A stretch of 64,000 nt of DNA from CBDBJR01 sp965206445 (GCA_965206445.1 CBDBJR010000002.1:2914001-2978000); one strand, 5' to 3'. Counted from the stretch's first letter, positions 45,354 to 54,732 are shown. Numbers and translations are program-made. The notes: generated by a model from the letters alone, not told the origin.

Positions 45354-46523
45354 ATGTCCCGGACCCCCACCCCCGCCGCCGGCGAACATTATGTATCGAC
45401 CGCCCGCTTCGACCCGCTGTCGATTGAAAACCTGACCACCGAGCAGGAAGCGCACTTTTTTGCCTCGCGCTATAAGCTGATGTGGTGGAAGCTGCGGCGG
45501 CACAAGCTGGCCGTACTCTCCGGCCTGGTGCTGCTGCTGATGTACGCCTCCGCACTGGTAACGGAATTCATCACCCCCTACAACCAGAAGACGCGCAACA
45601 CCGACTATATCTACTCACCGCCACAGCGCGTGCATTTTTTCCACGACGGCGAATTTGTCGGGCCGTTTGTCTACGCCACCGACTATCACCTGAACATGCA
45701 GACCCTGCGACGCGAATACACCCGCAACCCGGAGCGCATTCACCCGATTCGGTTCTTCTGCAGCGGTGACCAATTTACATTCTGGGGGCTGTTTGAAACC
45801 GGATACCGGCTGTTTTGCCCGGCCGAGGGCGGGACGCTGTTTTTGTTCGGCACCGACCGGCTGGGCCGGGACATGTTTTCGCGTATTCTCCATGGCGCCC
45901 GCATCTCGCTGCTGATCGGCCTCGGCGGCATCGCGGTGAGTCTGTTTCTGGGTTTGCTGCTCGGCGGCCTCGCCGGGTATTACGGCGGCTGGGTTGACGC
46001 GGTCGTACAGCGCGCCATCGAAATCATCCGCTCGTTTCCGGAGCTTCCCCTGTGGCTGGCGTTGTCGGCCATTTTGCCGGTCACCTGGAGCCCGCTGCTG
46101 GTGTTTTTCGGCATCACGGTTATTCTGGCAATGCTGGATTGGCCCGGCCTGGCGCGTGCGGTGCGCTCGAAATTGCTGGCGCTGCGCGAAGAAGACTATT
46201 GCGCCGCCGCCAAACTGATGGGCGCACGCCCCGGGCGGATTATCGCCAAGCACCTGCTGCCCGGGTTTTCCAGCCACATCATCGCCACCGCAACGCTGTC
46301 CATCCCCGGCATGATCCTCGGTGAAACCGCGCTCTCGTTCCTCGGGCTCGGGCTGCGCCCGCCGATTACCAGCTGGGGGGTACTGCTCAACGAGGCGCAG
46401 AACATCAACGTAGTCGCCCTCTACCCCTGGCTGATCCTGCCGGTGGTCCCGGTCATCATCATTATCCTGGCGTTCAATTTCTTTGGCGACGGCCTGCGCG
46501 ATGCCGCCGACCCGTACAAATAA
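45354..46523 (+). CDS. Peptide-type ABC importer, permease 2 with long periplasmic insert
   Basis: This 389-residue OppC/YejE-like permease begins one base after the previous stop. After the first helix (KLAVLSGLVLLLMYASALVT) there is a periplasmic segment of about 110 residues including IRFFCSGDQFTFWGLFETGY, before LFGTDRLGRDMFSRILHGAR and the transport core. The EAA loop is EDYCAAAKLMGARPGRIIAK. The insert is characteristic of the YejE-like subset. Confidence 0.9.
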   Translation: MSRTPTPAAGEHYVSTARFDPLSIENLTTEQEAHFFASRYKLMWWKLRRHKLAVLSGLVLLLMYASALVTEFITPYNQKTRNTDYIYSPPQRVHFFHDGEFVGPFVYATDYHLNMQTLRREYTRNPERIHPIRFFCSGDQFTFWGLFETGYRLFCPAEGGTLFLFGTDRLGRDMFSRILHGARISLLIGLGGIAVSLFLGLLLGGLAGYYGGWVDAVVQRAIEIIRSFPELPLWLALSAILPVTWSPLLVFFGITVILAMLDWPGLARAVRSKLLALREEDYCAAAKLMGARPGRIIAKHLLPGFSSHIIATATLSIPGMILGETALSFLGLGLRPPITSWGVLLNEAQNINVVALYPWLILPVVPVIIIILAFNFFGDGLRDAADPYK

Positions 46524-46574
46524 CCCGCTCGATACCGACCGCGTACCGCCACGCCGCCGGGCGCTCAGGCGCGC

Positions 46575-47810
46575 ATGACCGGCGGCCAACCGCTGGGGAT
46601 AGTTTTGAAAGGCTATCCCCGCCTGTCCGAGACCTTTATCGCCCAGGAAATTCTTAACCTGGAACGGGCCGGATTCACCCTCACCATCTTTTCACTGCGG
46701 CAACCAACCGACCGCCGGCGGCATCCGCTGCATGACGACATTCAGGCCACCGTCAACTACCTGCCGGAGTACCTGTACCGACAGCCGTACCGCGTGCTCA
46801 AGAGCTGGCTGGCCATGCGCCGCCGGCCCGGCTATCGGTCGGCGCGCCGCCAATGGCTGCAAGACCTGCGCCGCGACCGCAGCGCCAATCGGATTCGCCG
46901 GTTTGGTCAGGCGCTGGTATTGGCCGCCGAGCGGCCGGCGCAAATCAACCGCCTGTACGCGCATTTTTTACACACCCCGGCCTCGGTCGCACGCTACGCC
47001 GGCGGCATACTGGGGATACCGTGGGCCTGCTCGGCCCATGCCAAAGACATCTGGACCAGCCCGGCATGGGAGCTCGAAGAGAAGCTGGCGTCCTGCCGAT
47101 GGCTGACCACCTGCACCCGCTGCAACCTCACCTACCTGCGCTCACTCACCCGCTCGCCGGACCGGGTCCACCTGAATTACCACGGCATTGACCGTACGCG
47201 GTTTGGACCAAACCCAACCGCGTACACCGACCGCACCGGCGAGCGGGCCGGGCAGCCGGTACGCATTCTCAGTGTCGGGCGACTGGTGGCCAAAAAAGGC
47301 TATGCCGACCTGCTGCGCGTGCTGGCCGTTTTGCCGCCCGACCTGCACTGGGAGTTCCACCACATCGGCGGCGGCCCGTTGGGCGATGCGCTGGCGGCAC
47401 AAAGCCGCGCCCACGGCCTCGAGCAGCGGGTTTTCTGGCATGGTGCGGCGCCCCAACAGGAGGTGATCCGGGCCTATGAGCGCGCCGATCTATTCGTGTT
47501 GAACTGCTGCATCGACCAGCATGGCGACCGCGACGGTCTGCCGAATGTGCTGGTCGAAGCGCAGTTTCAAGGGCTGCCGATCATCGCGCCGGACATTTCC
47601 GGCATCCCCGAACTGCTGCGCCACAAGCACAACGGCCTGCTGGTCAACGTCGGCGACGCCGACGCGCTCAAAGCCGCACTGCTGCAACTGATTCAGGAGC
47701 CGGCGCTGCGGCAGCGGCTGGGGCAAAACGGGAAATTGGTGGTCGAACAGGCGTTCGACATGGCGACCAGTTTTGCCCGCCTGGAAGCGCTGCTAAAAAC
47801 CGATTGGTAG
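46575..47810 (+). CDS. GT4 glycosyltransferase
   Basis: This GT-B fold transferase of 411 residues starts VLKGYPRLSETFIAQEILNL, a motif of colanic-acid/exopolysaccharide GT4 enzymes. The donor-binding half includes RILSVGRLVAKKGYADLLRV and the EX7E-like region DGLPNVLVEAQFQGLPIIAP. It probably adds a sugar to a cell-surface glycan on the cytoplasmic side. Related glycan genes occur at 48.8-49.9 kb and 57.3-62.1 kb. Confidence 0.85.
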   Translation: MTGGQPLGIVLKGYPRLSETFIAQEILNLERAGFTLTIFSLRQPTDRRRHPLHDDIQATVNYLPEYLYRQPYRVLKSWLAMRRRPGYRSARRQWLQDLRRDRSANRIRRFGQALVLAAERPAQINRLYAHFLHTPASVARYAGGILGIPWACSAHAKDIWTSPAWELEEKLASCRWLTTCTRCNLTYLRSLTRSPDRVHLNYHGIDRTRFGPNPTAYTDRTGERAGQPVRILSVGRLVAKKGYADLLRVLAVLPPDLHWEFHHIGGGPLGDALAAQSRAHGLEQRVFWHGAAPQQEVIRAYERADLFVLNCCIDQHGDRDGLPNVLVEAQFQGLPIIAPDISGIPELLRHKHNGLLVNVGDADALKAALLQLIQEPALRQRLGQNGKLVVEQAFDMATSFARLEALLKTDW

Positions 47811-47835
47811 CCGCCGAAGCCGCCGGATGCCCGCC

Positions 47836-48654
47836 TCATTCATAACTGTGCTGCCGGTCGGGGAATGCGCCGGCCCTGACCTGCCCGACGTAATTTCTCA
47901 CCGCCCCTTGAACACCGCCGCGACAGCCGCGCAGATAGTTCTTGACAAATCGGGCGGTTTTGCCCGGATACAGGCCGAGCAGGTCATGCCACACCAGAAT
48001 CTGCCCGTCGGTGCCGGCGCCGGCGCCGATGCCGATGACCGGCACCTCGAGGCTGGCGGTCAGCGTGCCGCCCAATGCCGCCGGCACGCATTCGATCAAA
48101 ATCAGGCTGGCACCGGCCTGCTGCAGCACCCGCGCCTCGTCCAGGATCGCCTGCCCTTGAGACGGGTCGCGCCCCTGCACCCGATAGCCGCCCAGATGGT
48201 TGATCGACTGCGGGGTCAGACCGATATGCGCGCAGACCGGAATCCCGCGCTCACTCAGCATCCGGGTGCTCTCGGCCAGCCACACCCCGCCTTCCAGCTT
48301 GACGATATGCGCGCCTTCACGCATCAAAATCGCGGCATTCTCGAGGCTTTTCAGCTCGCTGTAGTAGCTCATGAACGGCAAATCGGCCATCAGCAACGCG
48401 CCCTGATTGCCGCGTTTGACGCAGCGCACATGGTAGGCCATGTCTTCGATCGTCACCGGCAGACTGCTGTCGTGCCCCTGCACCACCATGCCGAGCGAAT
48501 CGCCCACCAGCAGCACCTCGACCCCGTTGGTGCTGGCCGCATAGGCGCTGCAATAATCATACGCCGTCAACGCGGCAAACTTCCGACCGTCCGCCTTATA
48601 GCGCTGCAACGTCTGGAGGGTAATCCTGGGCTGGGATGCGGCTGGAGTCGTCAT
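47836..48654 (-). CDS. panB: 3-methyl-2-oxobutanoate hydroxymethyltransferase
   Basis: This is the first committed enzyme of pantothenate synthesis, 272 residues. Conserved blocks are KFAALTAYDYCSAYAASTNG, VEVLLVGDSLGMVVQGHDSS (metal-binding Asp), AHIVKLEGGVWLAESTRMLS and VIGIGAGAGTDGQILVWHDL. The frame extends far upstream without a stop, antisense to the neighbouring glycosyltransferase, but the family starts at the ATG 48654. No panC or panD adjoins it. Confidence 0.95.
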   Translation of the reverse strand: MTTPAASQPRITLQTLQRYKADGRKFAALTAYDYCSAYAASTNGVEVLLVGDSLGMVVQGHDSSLPVTIEDMAYHVRCVKRGNQGALLMADLPFMSYYSELKSLENAAILMREGAHIVKLEGGVWLAESTRMLSERGIPVCAHIGLTPQSINHLGGYRVQGRDPSQGQAILDEARVLQQAGASLILIECVPAALGGTLTASLEVPVIGIGAGAGTDGQILVWHDLLGLYPGKTARFVKNYLRGCRGGVQGAVRNYVGQVRAGAFPDRQHSYE

Positions 48655-48762
48655 GGCGTGCACCGAATACATGAACCGGAAGGCGGCCGGACAGACGCGC
48701 GGCGCCCGCTGCGGCAAACTGCTAGTATAGGATAACCGCCCCAATCTGTGCCAGATTTGTCC

Positions 48763-49920
48763 GTGAAAATCGCCTTCTACGCGCCGATGAAATCGCCGCG
48801 TCATCGGATACCGTCGGGCGACCGGCGCCTCGCCCGATTGTTTCTCGCGGTGTTGCGCCGGGCCGGATACGCGCCGCAACTGGCCAGTGAATTGCGCAGC
48901 TGGGAGGGCGCCGGCGACGCCCGGCGGCAAGCGCAGCTCCGGCGGCAGGCGGACAACATCGCCGACCGGCTCATCCGCCGCTACCGCGACCTGCCGGCAG
49001 CACACCGCCCCCGGGCCTGGTTCACCTACCATCTCTACCACAAAGCCCCCGATTGGCTCGGCCCGGGCGTCTGCACTGCGCTGGGCATCCCCTACGTGCT
49101 GGCCGAAGCGTCGGTTGCGGACAAACAACGGCACGGGCCCTGGCACCGCGGCTACCGGCAAAGCCAGCGGGCGATCCAACAGGCCGGGCTGATTTTCATG
49201 CTGAACCAACGCGATCAGCCGGGCGTGCGCGCCGTGGCCGGCGCCGGCACCGACCTCGTCACCCTGCCGCCTTTTCTCGATCTGCCGGGCCTGCCGGTTG
49301 ACCGGCGGCAGGCGCGCCGACAGCTGGCGCTGCCACCGGGCCTTGAACGGCGGGGGTGTTGGCTGCTCTGTGTTGCCATGATGCGGCCGGGGGCAAAATT
49401 CACCTCGTACTCGATACTGGCGGCGGCCGTCCGCCAGCTGCGCGACCGCAACTGGCACCTGCTGGTGGTCGGCGACGGCCCGGCAAAAGCGCAGGTGCAG
49501 GCGCTGTTCCGGCACGACGCCGAGCGGGTACATTTCCTCGGTCAGCAGCCGGCGGCGGCGGTCTATCGGCTGATGCACGCCGCCGATCTGCTGGTCTGGC
49601 CGGCGGTAAACGAAGCGATTGGCATGGTTGCACTCGAAGCCCTGGCCTGCGGGCTGCCGGCGGTGGTCGGCGATGCGGGTGGGATCGGGCAGATCGTGCG
49701 CGACGATATCACCGGTCGGCGGCTGCCGCTCGACGCCGCGGCCGCGCGGCGATTTGCCACCGAAATCGACCGCCTGCTGGCCGACCCCGGCACGCTGGCC
49801 CGGCTGGCCGCCAACTGTGTGCATCAATACCATACGCACCACCGCCTGCAAACCGCCAGCCGAACCGTGGCCGATGCGCTGCACCGCACCCTGGCAACCC
49901 GGCACACCACCGACGGCTAA
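48763..49920 (+). CDS. GT4 glycosyltransferase
   Basis: This 385-residue protein begins KIAFYAPMKSPRHRIPSGDR, typical of a GT4 subgroup that loads sugars on surface glycans. Later blocks are WHLLVVGDGPAKAQVQALF and LLVWPAVNEAIGMVALEALA, the donor-binding Glu region. The GTG at 48763 gives the family-like start; another GTG lies at 48748. Probably works with the other glycan genes in the region. Confidence 0.82.
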   Translation: MKIAFYAPMKSPRHRIPSGDRRLARLFLAVLRRAGYAPQLASELRSWEGAGDARRQAQLRRQADNIADRLIRRYRDLPAAHRPRAWFTYHLYHKAPDWLGPGVCTALGIPYVLAEASVADKQRHGPWHRGYRQSQRAIQQAGLIFMLNQRDQPGVRAVAGAGTDLVTLPPFLDLPGLPVDRRQARRQLALPPGLERRGCWLLCVAMMRPGAKFTSYSILAAAVRQLRDRNWHLLVVGDGPAKAQVQALFRHDAERVHFLGQQPAAAVYRLMHAADLLVWPAVNEAIGMVALEALACGLPAVVGDAGGIGQIVRDDITGRRLPLDAAAARRFATEIDRLLADPGTLARLAANCVHQYHTHHRLQTASRTVADALHRTLATRHTTDG

Positions 49921-49965
49921 CCGCCGCACCGCGCCTGCTCGCCGCAGCCGCTCGAGCGCACCGCG

Positions 49966-50940
49966 TTATGGCGCCGCCAGGCAACCGGTCAAACTGTCGG
50001 CCAGCGCCGTCATGGTGGCAAACCAGTCGCCGTGGCCGATCGGGTTGAGCTGTCCGGCGGTCATCGGGTGCGCGTCTTGCAGCCAGCGGATGGCGCGGTC
50101 GCCATATTGCGGCTCGACAAACACACACCGAACCCGGTGCGCACGGATGTAGCGGTACAGGCTTTTGCGTCTGGCCGCGCCGACCTCGCGTTCGGGATTG
50201 AGCGTGACCGCCTGCCCGCCGCGCAAGCCGAAGGCCCGCTCGAAGTACTGGTAAGCGTCGTGATACACCAGATAGGGCTGCCCCGCGAGCGCAGCCAACT
50301 GCGCGGTCAAGCGGGCGTGGTGCGTGCGGATGCGCTGCCCGAGCGCGGCGGCGTTCTGCCGATAGCGCGCCGCATTGGCCGGGTCCAATTCGCCGAGCGT
50401 CGCGGCCAGCAACCCGGCCATCGCGATGGCGTTATCCGGGTCGAGCCATAAATGCGGATCGACTTCCCCGTGCGCGTGCGCGGCCTGCCGGGGTTCGGTG
50501 TCATGTTCATCATGTTCATCATGTTCATCATGCTCATCATGCTCATCATGCTCATCGACAGTGCGGTCAAACGACAGCGCGCGATTGGGCAGCAGCGTAA
50601 TCTGCGGCTGCTGCGTCAACTGCAACACCCGCTGCCCGTCGGTCAATTGTGCCATCGGCTTGTTTAGCGCAAACTCAAACATCGGCCCGACCCAGACCAC
50701 CAGGTCAGCACGCCGGAGCTGCTTCACCGTCGACGGCCGGAGCAGAAAATCATGCGGGCTTTGATTGGCCGCAATCAACAATTCTGCGGTGGATACCCCG
50801 TCAAGCACCGCGTCGGTCAAACCGTGCAGCGGCGCAATCGACACCGCGACCCGCAATTGTGCCGCCGCAGCGGGCGCCAACAACAGCCCCACAATCCCGA
50901 AAACCGCCCGGTTATTCACCCATTTCTTCATCTGATCCAA
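49966..50940 (-). CDS. znuA: Zinc ABC transporter, periplasmic binding protein
   Basis: ZnuA captures Zn2+ in the periplasm. The 324-residue protein has a signal peptide (VFGIVGLLLAPAAAAQ) and family segments SIAPLHGLTDAVLDG and SPHDFLLRPSTVKQL. A His/Asp/Glu loop built from EHD units (DEHDEHDEHDEHDEHDEHD) and AHAHGEVDPHLWLDPDNAIA follow. The loop is encoded by a 9-bp tandem repeat and is the metal-gathering loop typical of ZnuA. Divergent from zur with a shared operator. Confidence 0.93.
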   Translation of the reverse strand: MDQMKKWVNNRAVFGIVGLLLAPAAAAQLRVAVSIAPLHGLTDAVLDGVSTAELLIAANQSPHDFLLRPSTVKQLRRADLVVWVGPMFEFALNKPMAQLTDGQRVLQLTQQPQITLLPNRALSFDRTVDEHDEHDEHDEHDEHDEHDTEPRQAAHAHGEVDPHLWLDPDNAIAMAGLLAATLGELDPANAARYRQNAAALGQRIRTHHARLTAQLAALAGQPYLVYHDAYQYFERAFGLRGGQAVTLNPEREVGAARRKSLYRYIRAHRVRCVFVEPQYGDRAIRWLQDAHPMTAGQLNPIGHGDWFATMTALADSLTGCLAAP

Positions 50941-50963
50941 TAATTGCCCGACCGGCTTTGAAT

Positions 50964-50978
50964 TGTTATATTATAACA
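50964..50978. promoter_or_regulatory. Zur operator between znuA and zur
   Basis: TGTTATATTATAACA is a perfect 15-bp palindrome (7-1-7) in the 81-bp divergent gap. It agrees with the gammaproteobacterial Zur consensus (ATGTTATANTATAACAT). Its central position suggests that Zur with zinc represses both directions. Confidence 0.85.
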
Positions 50979-51021
50979 TTTTATACCAACCCGGCCAGCC
51001 ACCGCGCCAAAGCCCCTGCAC

Positions 51022-51498
51022 ATGCCGGACACATTTCACTCGAGCGAGCACAACCACGCCCACTGCGTCCGCCAGGCGCTGCATCAAGCCGAGCAGGTTT
51101 GCCGCGATAAAAACGCCCGCCTGACCCCCCTGCGGCGGCGCGTGCTACAACTCATCTGGGCCAGCCACCAACCGATTACCGCCTATCAACTGCTGCGCAT
51201 CCTGCGCCGGGAAAAACACAATGCCGAGCCGACCACCGTGTACCGGGCGCTGGAATTTCTACAGCAATACAGCCTGGTGCACCGGCTGGCCAATCTGAAT
51301 GCCTACATTGGCTGCACTGCGCCGAAGGCCGATCATGTCAGCCAGTTTTTAATCTGCACCCAATGCCGCCAGGTGGCCGAGCTGGCCGCGCCGGCGGTGA
51401 CGCGCTCGCTGACGCAAACCGCCCGCTCGCTCGGCTTCGAGATAGCGCACTCCAGCGTCGAAATCATGGGCCGCTGTCCGGCCTGCGCCAGCCGATGA
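51022..51498 (+). CDS. zur: Zinc uptake regulator, Fur family
   Basis: This 158-residue repressor has the Fur winged helix (LTPLRRRVLQLIWASHQPIT, EPTTVYRALEFLQQYSLVHR) and the C-terminal dimerisation domain with two CxxC pairs (CTQC and CPAC) that bind structural zinc. With zinc bound it should close the operator upstream. The stop overlaps the znuC start (ATGA), so regulator and transporter are translated together. Confidence 0.93.
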   Translation: MPDTFHSSEHNHAHCVRQALHQAEQVCRDKNARLTPLRRRVLQLIWASHQPITAYQLLRILRREKHNAEPTTVYRALEFLQQYSLVHRLANLNAYIGCTAPKADHVSQFLICTQCRQVAELAAPAVTRSLTQTARSLGFEIAHSSVEIMGRCPACASR

Positions 51499-52274
51499 CC
51501 ACCGCCGCACCAACCGGCGGGCGCGCGCCGCAGCCGCTGATTGCACTGACCGGCGTCGACGTCGGTGAGGCCGGGCGGCAGCGCTTGCAGGCGATCGACC
51601 TGACGCTGGTCAGCGGCGAGATCATCACGCTGATTGGCCCCAACGGGGCCGGCAAGAGCACCCTGGTCAAAACCGCGCTGGGGCTGATCACGCCGGATCG
51701 GGGCGCGGTCGTCATCCGCCCCGGTCTGCGTATCGGCTACGTCCCGCAGACGGTCGATATCGACCACACCCTGCCGCTCAGCGTCATCCGCTTTCTCCAG
51801 CTGGTCGCCGCCGCCAACGACCACTCGATCACCGCGGTGTTGCAGGAAATGGGCATCGGCGCGCTGCGCAACGCGCCGATGAACGCGATCTCGGGCGGTG
51901 AAATGCGCCGCGTCCTGCTGGCGCGCGCGCTGCTCAAACACCCCCAGCTATTGATTCTGGACGAGCCCGCCGCCGGCATCGATATCAGCGGCCAGGCGGC
52001 GCTCTACACGCTGATCCAAACGCTGCGCGACCGCTACAACTGCGGCATTCTGCTGGTCTCGCATGACCTGCACGTCGTCATGTCGGCGACCGACCGCGTG
52101 ATCTGCCTGAACCGGCACATCTGCTGCTCGGGCACCCCGAGCCAGGTGCGCCGGCATCCGCAGTACGCCAGCCTGTTTGACCGCCGCGTCAACGACCAAC
52201 TGGCGATCTACCGGCATCACCACAACCACGCGCATAGCCTGGACGGGGCGGTTGACCCCCGGCCCGACGACTGA
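51495..52274 (+). CDS. znuC: Zinc ABC transporter, ATPase
   Basis: This 259-residue ATPase shows Walker A GPNGAGKSTLVK, signature ISGGEMRRVLLARALLKHP and Walker B LLILDEPAAGIDISGQ. The C-terminus is rich in His (YRHHHNHAHS), as in other ZnuC proteins. It energises ZnuB. Start ATG 51495 overlaps the zur stop. Confidence 0.94.
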   Translation: MTTAAPTGGRAPQPLIALTGVDVGEAGRQRLQAIDLTLVSGEIITLIGPNGAGKSTLVKTALGLITPDRGAVVIRPGLRIGYVPQTVDIDHTLPLSVIRFLQLVAAANDHSITAVLQEMGIGALRNAPMNAISGGEMRRVLLARALLKHPQLLILDEPAAGIDISGQAALYTLIQTLRDRYNCGILLVSHDLHVVMSATDRVICLNRHICCSGTPSQVRRHPQYASLFDRRVNDQLAIYRHHHNHAHSLDGAVDPRPDD

Positions 52275-52283
52275 CCGCGGCAC

Positions 52284-53075
52284 ATGGAATATTTCATCCT
52301 CAAACCGCTGCTCGGCGGGGTCGCGGTGGCGCTGATCTGCGGGCCATTGAGTTGCCTGGTGATCTGGCAGCGCATGGTCTATTTTGGCGCCACCCTGGCG
52401 CACTCGGCGCTGCTCGGCGTGGCGGCCGGCCTGCTGTTCAAGCTCAACCTGACGGCCGCGATACTGGCGGTCTCGGCCCTGGTATCGCTGCTGCTGTGGC
52501 TGCTGTCACGCAGCCGGCGCATGGCCGCGGACACGATTCTCGGCGTTCTGGCGCACGCCTCTATCGCCCTGGGCATCGTGATCCTGTCGCTCATGCCCCA
52601 CGTCCGGGTTGACCTGCTGGCCTATCTGTTCGGCGACATTCTCAGCATCAGCACCGCCGACCTGCTCTGGATTGCGGGCGGCGGCGCCGTCGTCGCAGGC
52701 TGCATCGTACCCATCTGGCGGCCGCTGCTCGGGCTGATCATTCAGCGCGATATTGCCTTCACCGACGGCATCGACGAGCAAAAATACCGCTTGATATTCC
52801 TGCTGCTGCTCAGTATCACGGTCGCCGTGTCGATGCAGATTCTCGGCGCCCTGCTGATCGTCTCGTTCCTGATCATCCCCGCCGCGGCGGCCCGCTATCT
52901 GGCCTCATCGCCGGAGCAAATGGCCTGGCTCGCCTCGCTGATCGGCATACTGTCGGTCTGCGGCGGCCTGGCCCTGTCGCTGCATTACGACACCCCGGCC
53001 GGCCCGTCCATCGTGTTATGCAACAGCCTGCTGTTTGTCGTCTGCTGTCTCTGGCGCGGCCAACGCCCGGCCTGA
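52284..53075 (+). CDS. znuB: Zinc ABC transporter, permease
   Basis: This 263-residue ABC-3 family permease has seven to eight helices. Blocks include LLGGVAVALICGPLSCLVIW, FFMVY-equivalent WQRMVYFGATLAHSALLG, and DGIDEQKYRLIFLLLLSITV before the last helices. The 3' end is duplicated as a decayed copy 1.7 kb further on (54733-54798). Confidence 0.94.
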   Translation: MEYFILKPLLGGVAVALICGPLSCLVIWQRMVYFGATLAHSALLGVAAGLLFKLNLTAAILAVSALVSLLLWLLSRSRRMAADTILGVLAHASIALGIVILSLMPHVRVDLLAYLFGDILSISTADLLWIAGGGAVVAGCIVPIWRPLLGLIIQRDIAFTDGIDEQKYRLIFLLLLSITVAVSMQILGALLIVSFLIIPAAAARYLASSPEQMAWLASLIGILSVCGGLALSLHYDTPAGPSIVLCNSLLFVVCCLWRGQRPA

Positions 53076-53163
53076 CGCGGCCCACTTCCGCCCGCGCGCA
53101 GCCCGAAAGAGGATTTCTGTTTTTTTCCCCAAAGCCGGATAATTTAATGTATATTCCGCTACA

Positions 53164-53184
53164 GAATCCTTATTTTGAGGATTC
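53164..53184 (+). promoter_or_regulatory. Hairpin in the leader of the beta-propeller gene
   Basis: GAATCCT (53164-53170) pairs exactly with AGGATTC (53178-53184), loop TATTTTG. It lies 19 bp before the ATG at 53204, just upstream of a GGAG ribosome binding site. It may stabilise the message or bind a regulator. Confidence 0.35.
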
Positions 53185-53203
53185 ACTTAAACGGAGATCA
53201 AGG

Positions 53204-54622
53204 ATGACAACAACCAATCTGGCGAATTTCGCCAAAGCGGCGCTGGCCGCACTTCTTTTCGCTACGGGCGTTTTTGCTTATGCGGCGGAAAATCAATCAC
53301 ATTTGTACACCAGTACGAATGACCCCGACGGCAATATCGTTGTGGTGATGAAAGTCGGCAACGGCGGGATTGAGCAGACCAACGCTTACCGCACGCGCGG
53401 CGTCGGCGATGCCGATGACGGTGACTTTGACAGCCAGAGCGCGATGCGCATCATCGGCGATTATCTGCTGGTCGTCAACGCCGGCGACGCCAGAGGCGAA
53501 TCCGGAATCAAGGACGGTCACGGCAGCGTGAGCGTTTTCAGGGTGATGTCCGGCGGCGCCAAACTGGACCGCGTGGATCAGGATGCATCGGCGGACGGCG
53601 TGCAGAATATCGACTCTGGCGGCATCCGGCCGGTCAGCATTGATTATCTGCACCGCGACGGGGCGACCTGGATTCTGGTCGCCAACCAGCACAGCAATCC
53701 GCTCTGCCTGACGCCGAAAGACGGCGGCGACGTGAACGACTGCACCGATCAATACGGCAAGCAGCTCGGCCAATCGCTGGCCAGTTCCGACCAGCGAAAT
53801 GTCCGCGTATTCGCATTCAGCGACGGCGTGCTGACCCCGGCATCGGGCGGCGTGACGTTCAATTCAGGGCTGCATGGCGGCCCGGCGCAAGTCGCTTTCA
53901 GCCCGGATGGCCGGCATATTGCCGTCGGTCTCTGGGGCGTTCCGCATCTGGCGGCGCTGGCCAATCCGGCTTATCAAAGCGCGAGCCGGGTGTATCTTTA
54001 CGACGCCAACATCAGCGCCGCCGGCATCGCTTTTGAGAACCCCCGCTTTTACGAGGAAACCGGCGTATCCGGCACCATCGGCTTCTCGTGGGGGCTCGAC
54101 AGCGACTACATTTACGCGACCAATTTTAATGTCGCCGAAGAAAAATCCGAGCACAGCATCACCGCTCTGGGCGTCGCCGATGCCGCCGCTTTCAGCAGCG
54201 GCGGCGGCAAAGCCAGCGGCACCGGCGGACTGCCCGGACACGGCGAAGAAGCCTGCTGGAGCTGGATGAGCAGCGACGGCAAACTGCTTTACGCGGCCAG
54301 TTTCTCGCAAAACTCGCTGTCGGTGTTTGACGTTGCCGGCGCGCACCTGACGCACCGCACCAGCGTGTTGCGGCGCGGAACCGCCGCCCCCGATACCAAG
54401 GATATTTTTGTCACCGCCGACAACCGGTACGCGTATGTTTCGGGTGCCTACAACACGCACACGATGACCGTTTTTGATGTGCTGGCGGGCGGCGGCATTC
54501 TGGAGCGGCAGCATTCGCCCTATCCAGTGCGCTCATCGCACCCGGGGGGCCGGAATGTCAGCAACACCAAACATGCTTATCTGGGGCTGATCGGTTATCC
54601 CGAGTCGTATGTGGGCTACTGA
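53204..54622 (+). CDS. Secreted beta-propeller (lactonase-like fold) protein
   Basis: This 472-residue protein has a signal peptide (AKAALAALLFATGVFAYAAE), a strong ribosome binding site (GGAGATCAAGG) and a series of propeller-type blades. Examples are SVSVFRVMSGGAKLDRVDQD, LHGGPAQVAFSPDGRHIAVG, LYAASFSQNSLSVFDVAGAH and YAYVSGAYNTHTMTVFDVLA. The blade pattern matches 7-bladed lactonase/YVTN-like propellers. No catalytic residues could be assigned and ligand is unknown. It separates znuB from a remnant of znuB, so it appears to be an insertion. Confidence 0.72.
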   Translation: MTTTNLANFAKAALAALLFATGVFAYAAENQSHLYTSTNDPDGNIVVVMKVGNGGIEQTNAYRTRGVGDADDGDFDSQSAMRIIGDYLLVVNAGDARGESGIKDGHGSVSVFRVMSGGAKLDRVDQDASADGVQNIDSGGIRPVSIDYLHRDGATWILVANQHSNPLCLTPKDGGDVNDCTDQYGKQLGQSLASSDQRNVRVFAFSDGVLTPASGGVTFNSGLHGGPAQVAFSPDGRHIAVGLWGVPHLAALANPAYQSASRVYLYDANISAAGIAFENPRFYEETGVSGTIGFSWGLDSDYIYATNFNVAEEKSEHSITALGVADAAAFSSGGGKASGTGGLPGHGEEACWSWMSSDGKLLYAASFSQNSLSVFDVAGAHLTHRTSVLRRGTAAPDTKDIFVTADNRYAYVSGAYNTHTMTVFDVLAGGGILERQHSPYPVRSSHPGGRNVSNTKHAYLGLIGYPESYVGY

Positions 54623-54666
54623 TCCGGACTGCCGAAGGTAATTCGGCTTCGGCTTATTCCACTGTT

Positions 54667-54691
54667 CGGGCGGGAGTGCATCTCCCGCCCG
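54667..54691 (+). terminator. Stable hairpin after the beta-propeller gene
   Basis: CGGGCGGGAG pairs perfectly with CTCCCGCCCG over ten base pairs with loop TGCAT, 44 bp after the stop. No T-tract follows, so termination would be inefficient; it may protect the 3' end. Confidence 0.45.
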
Positions 54692-54732
54692 ACTATGTCT
54701 ACCCCCCTGATCGACCTGCTGTCGGTCAGCGG

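Noticed and set aside
48655..49929. Upstream in-frame extension of panB giving a 697-residue protein
   Set aside because: The extra part is antisense to a recognisable GT4 gene; PanB family homology begins at 48654.
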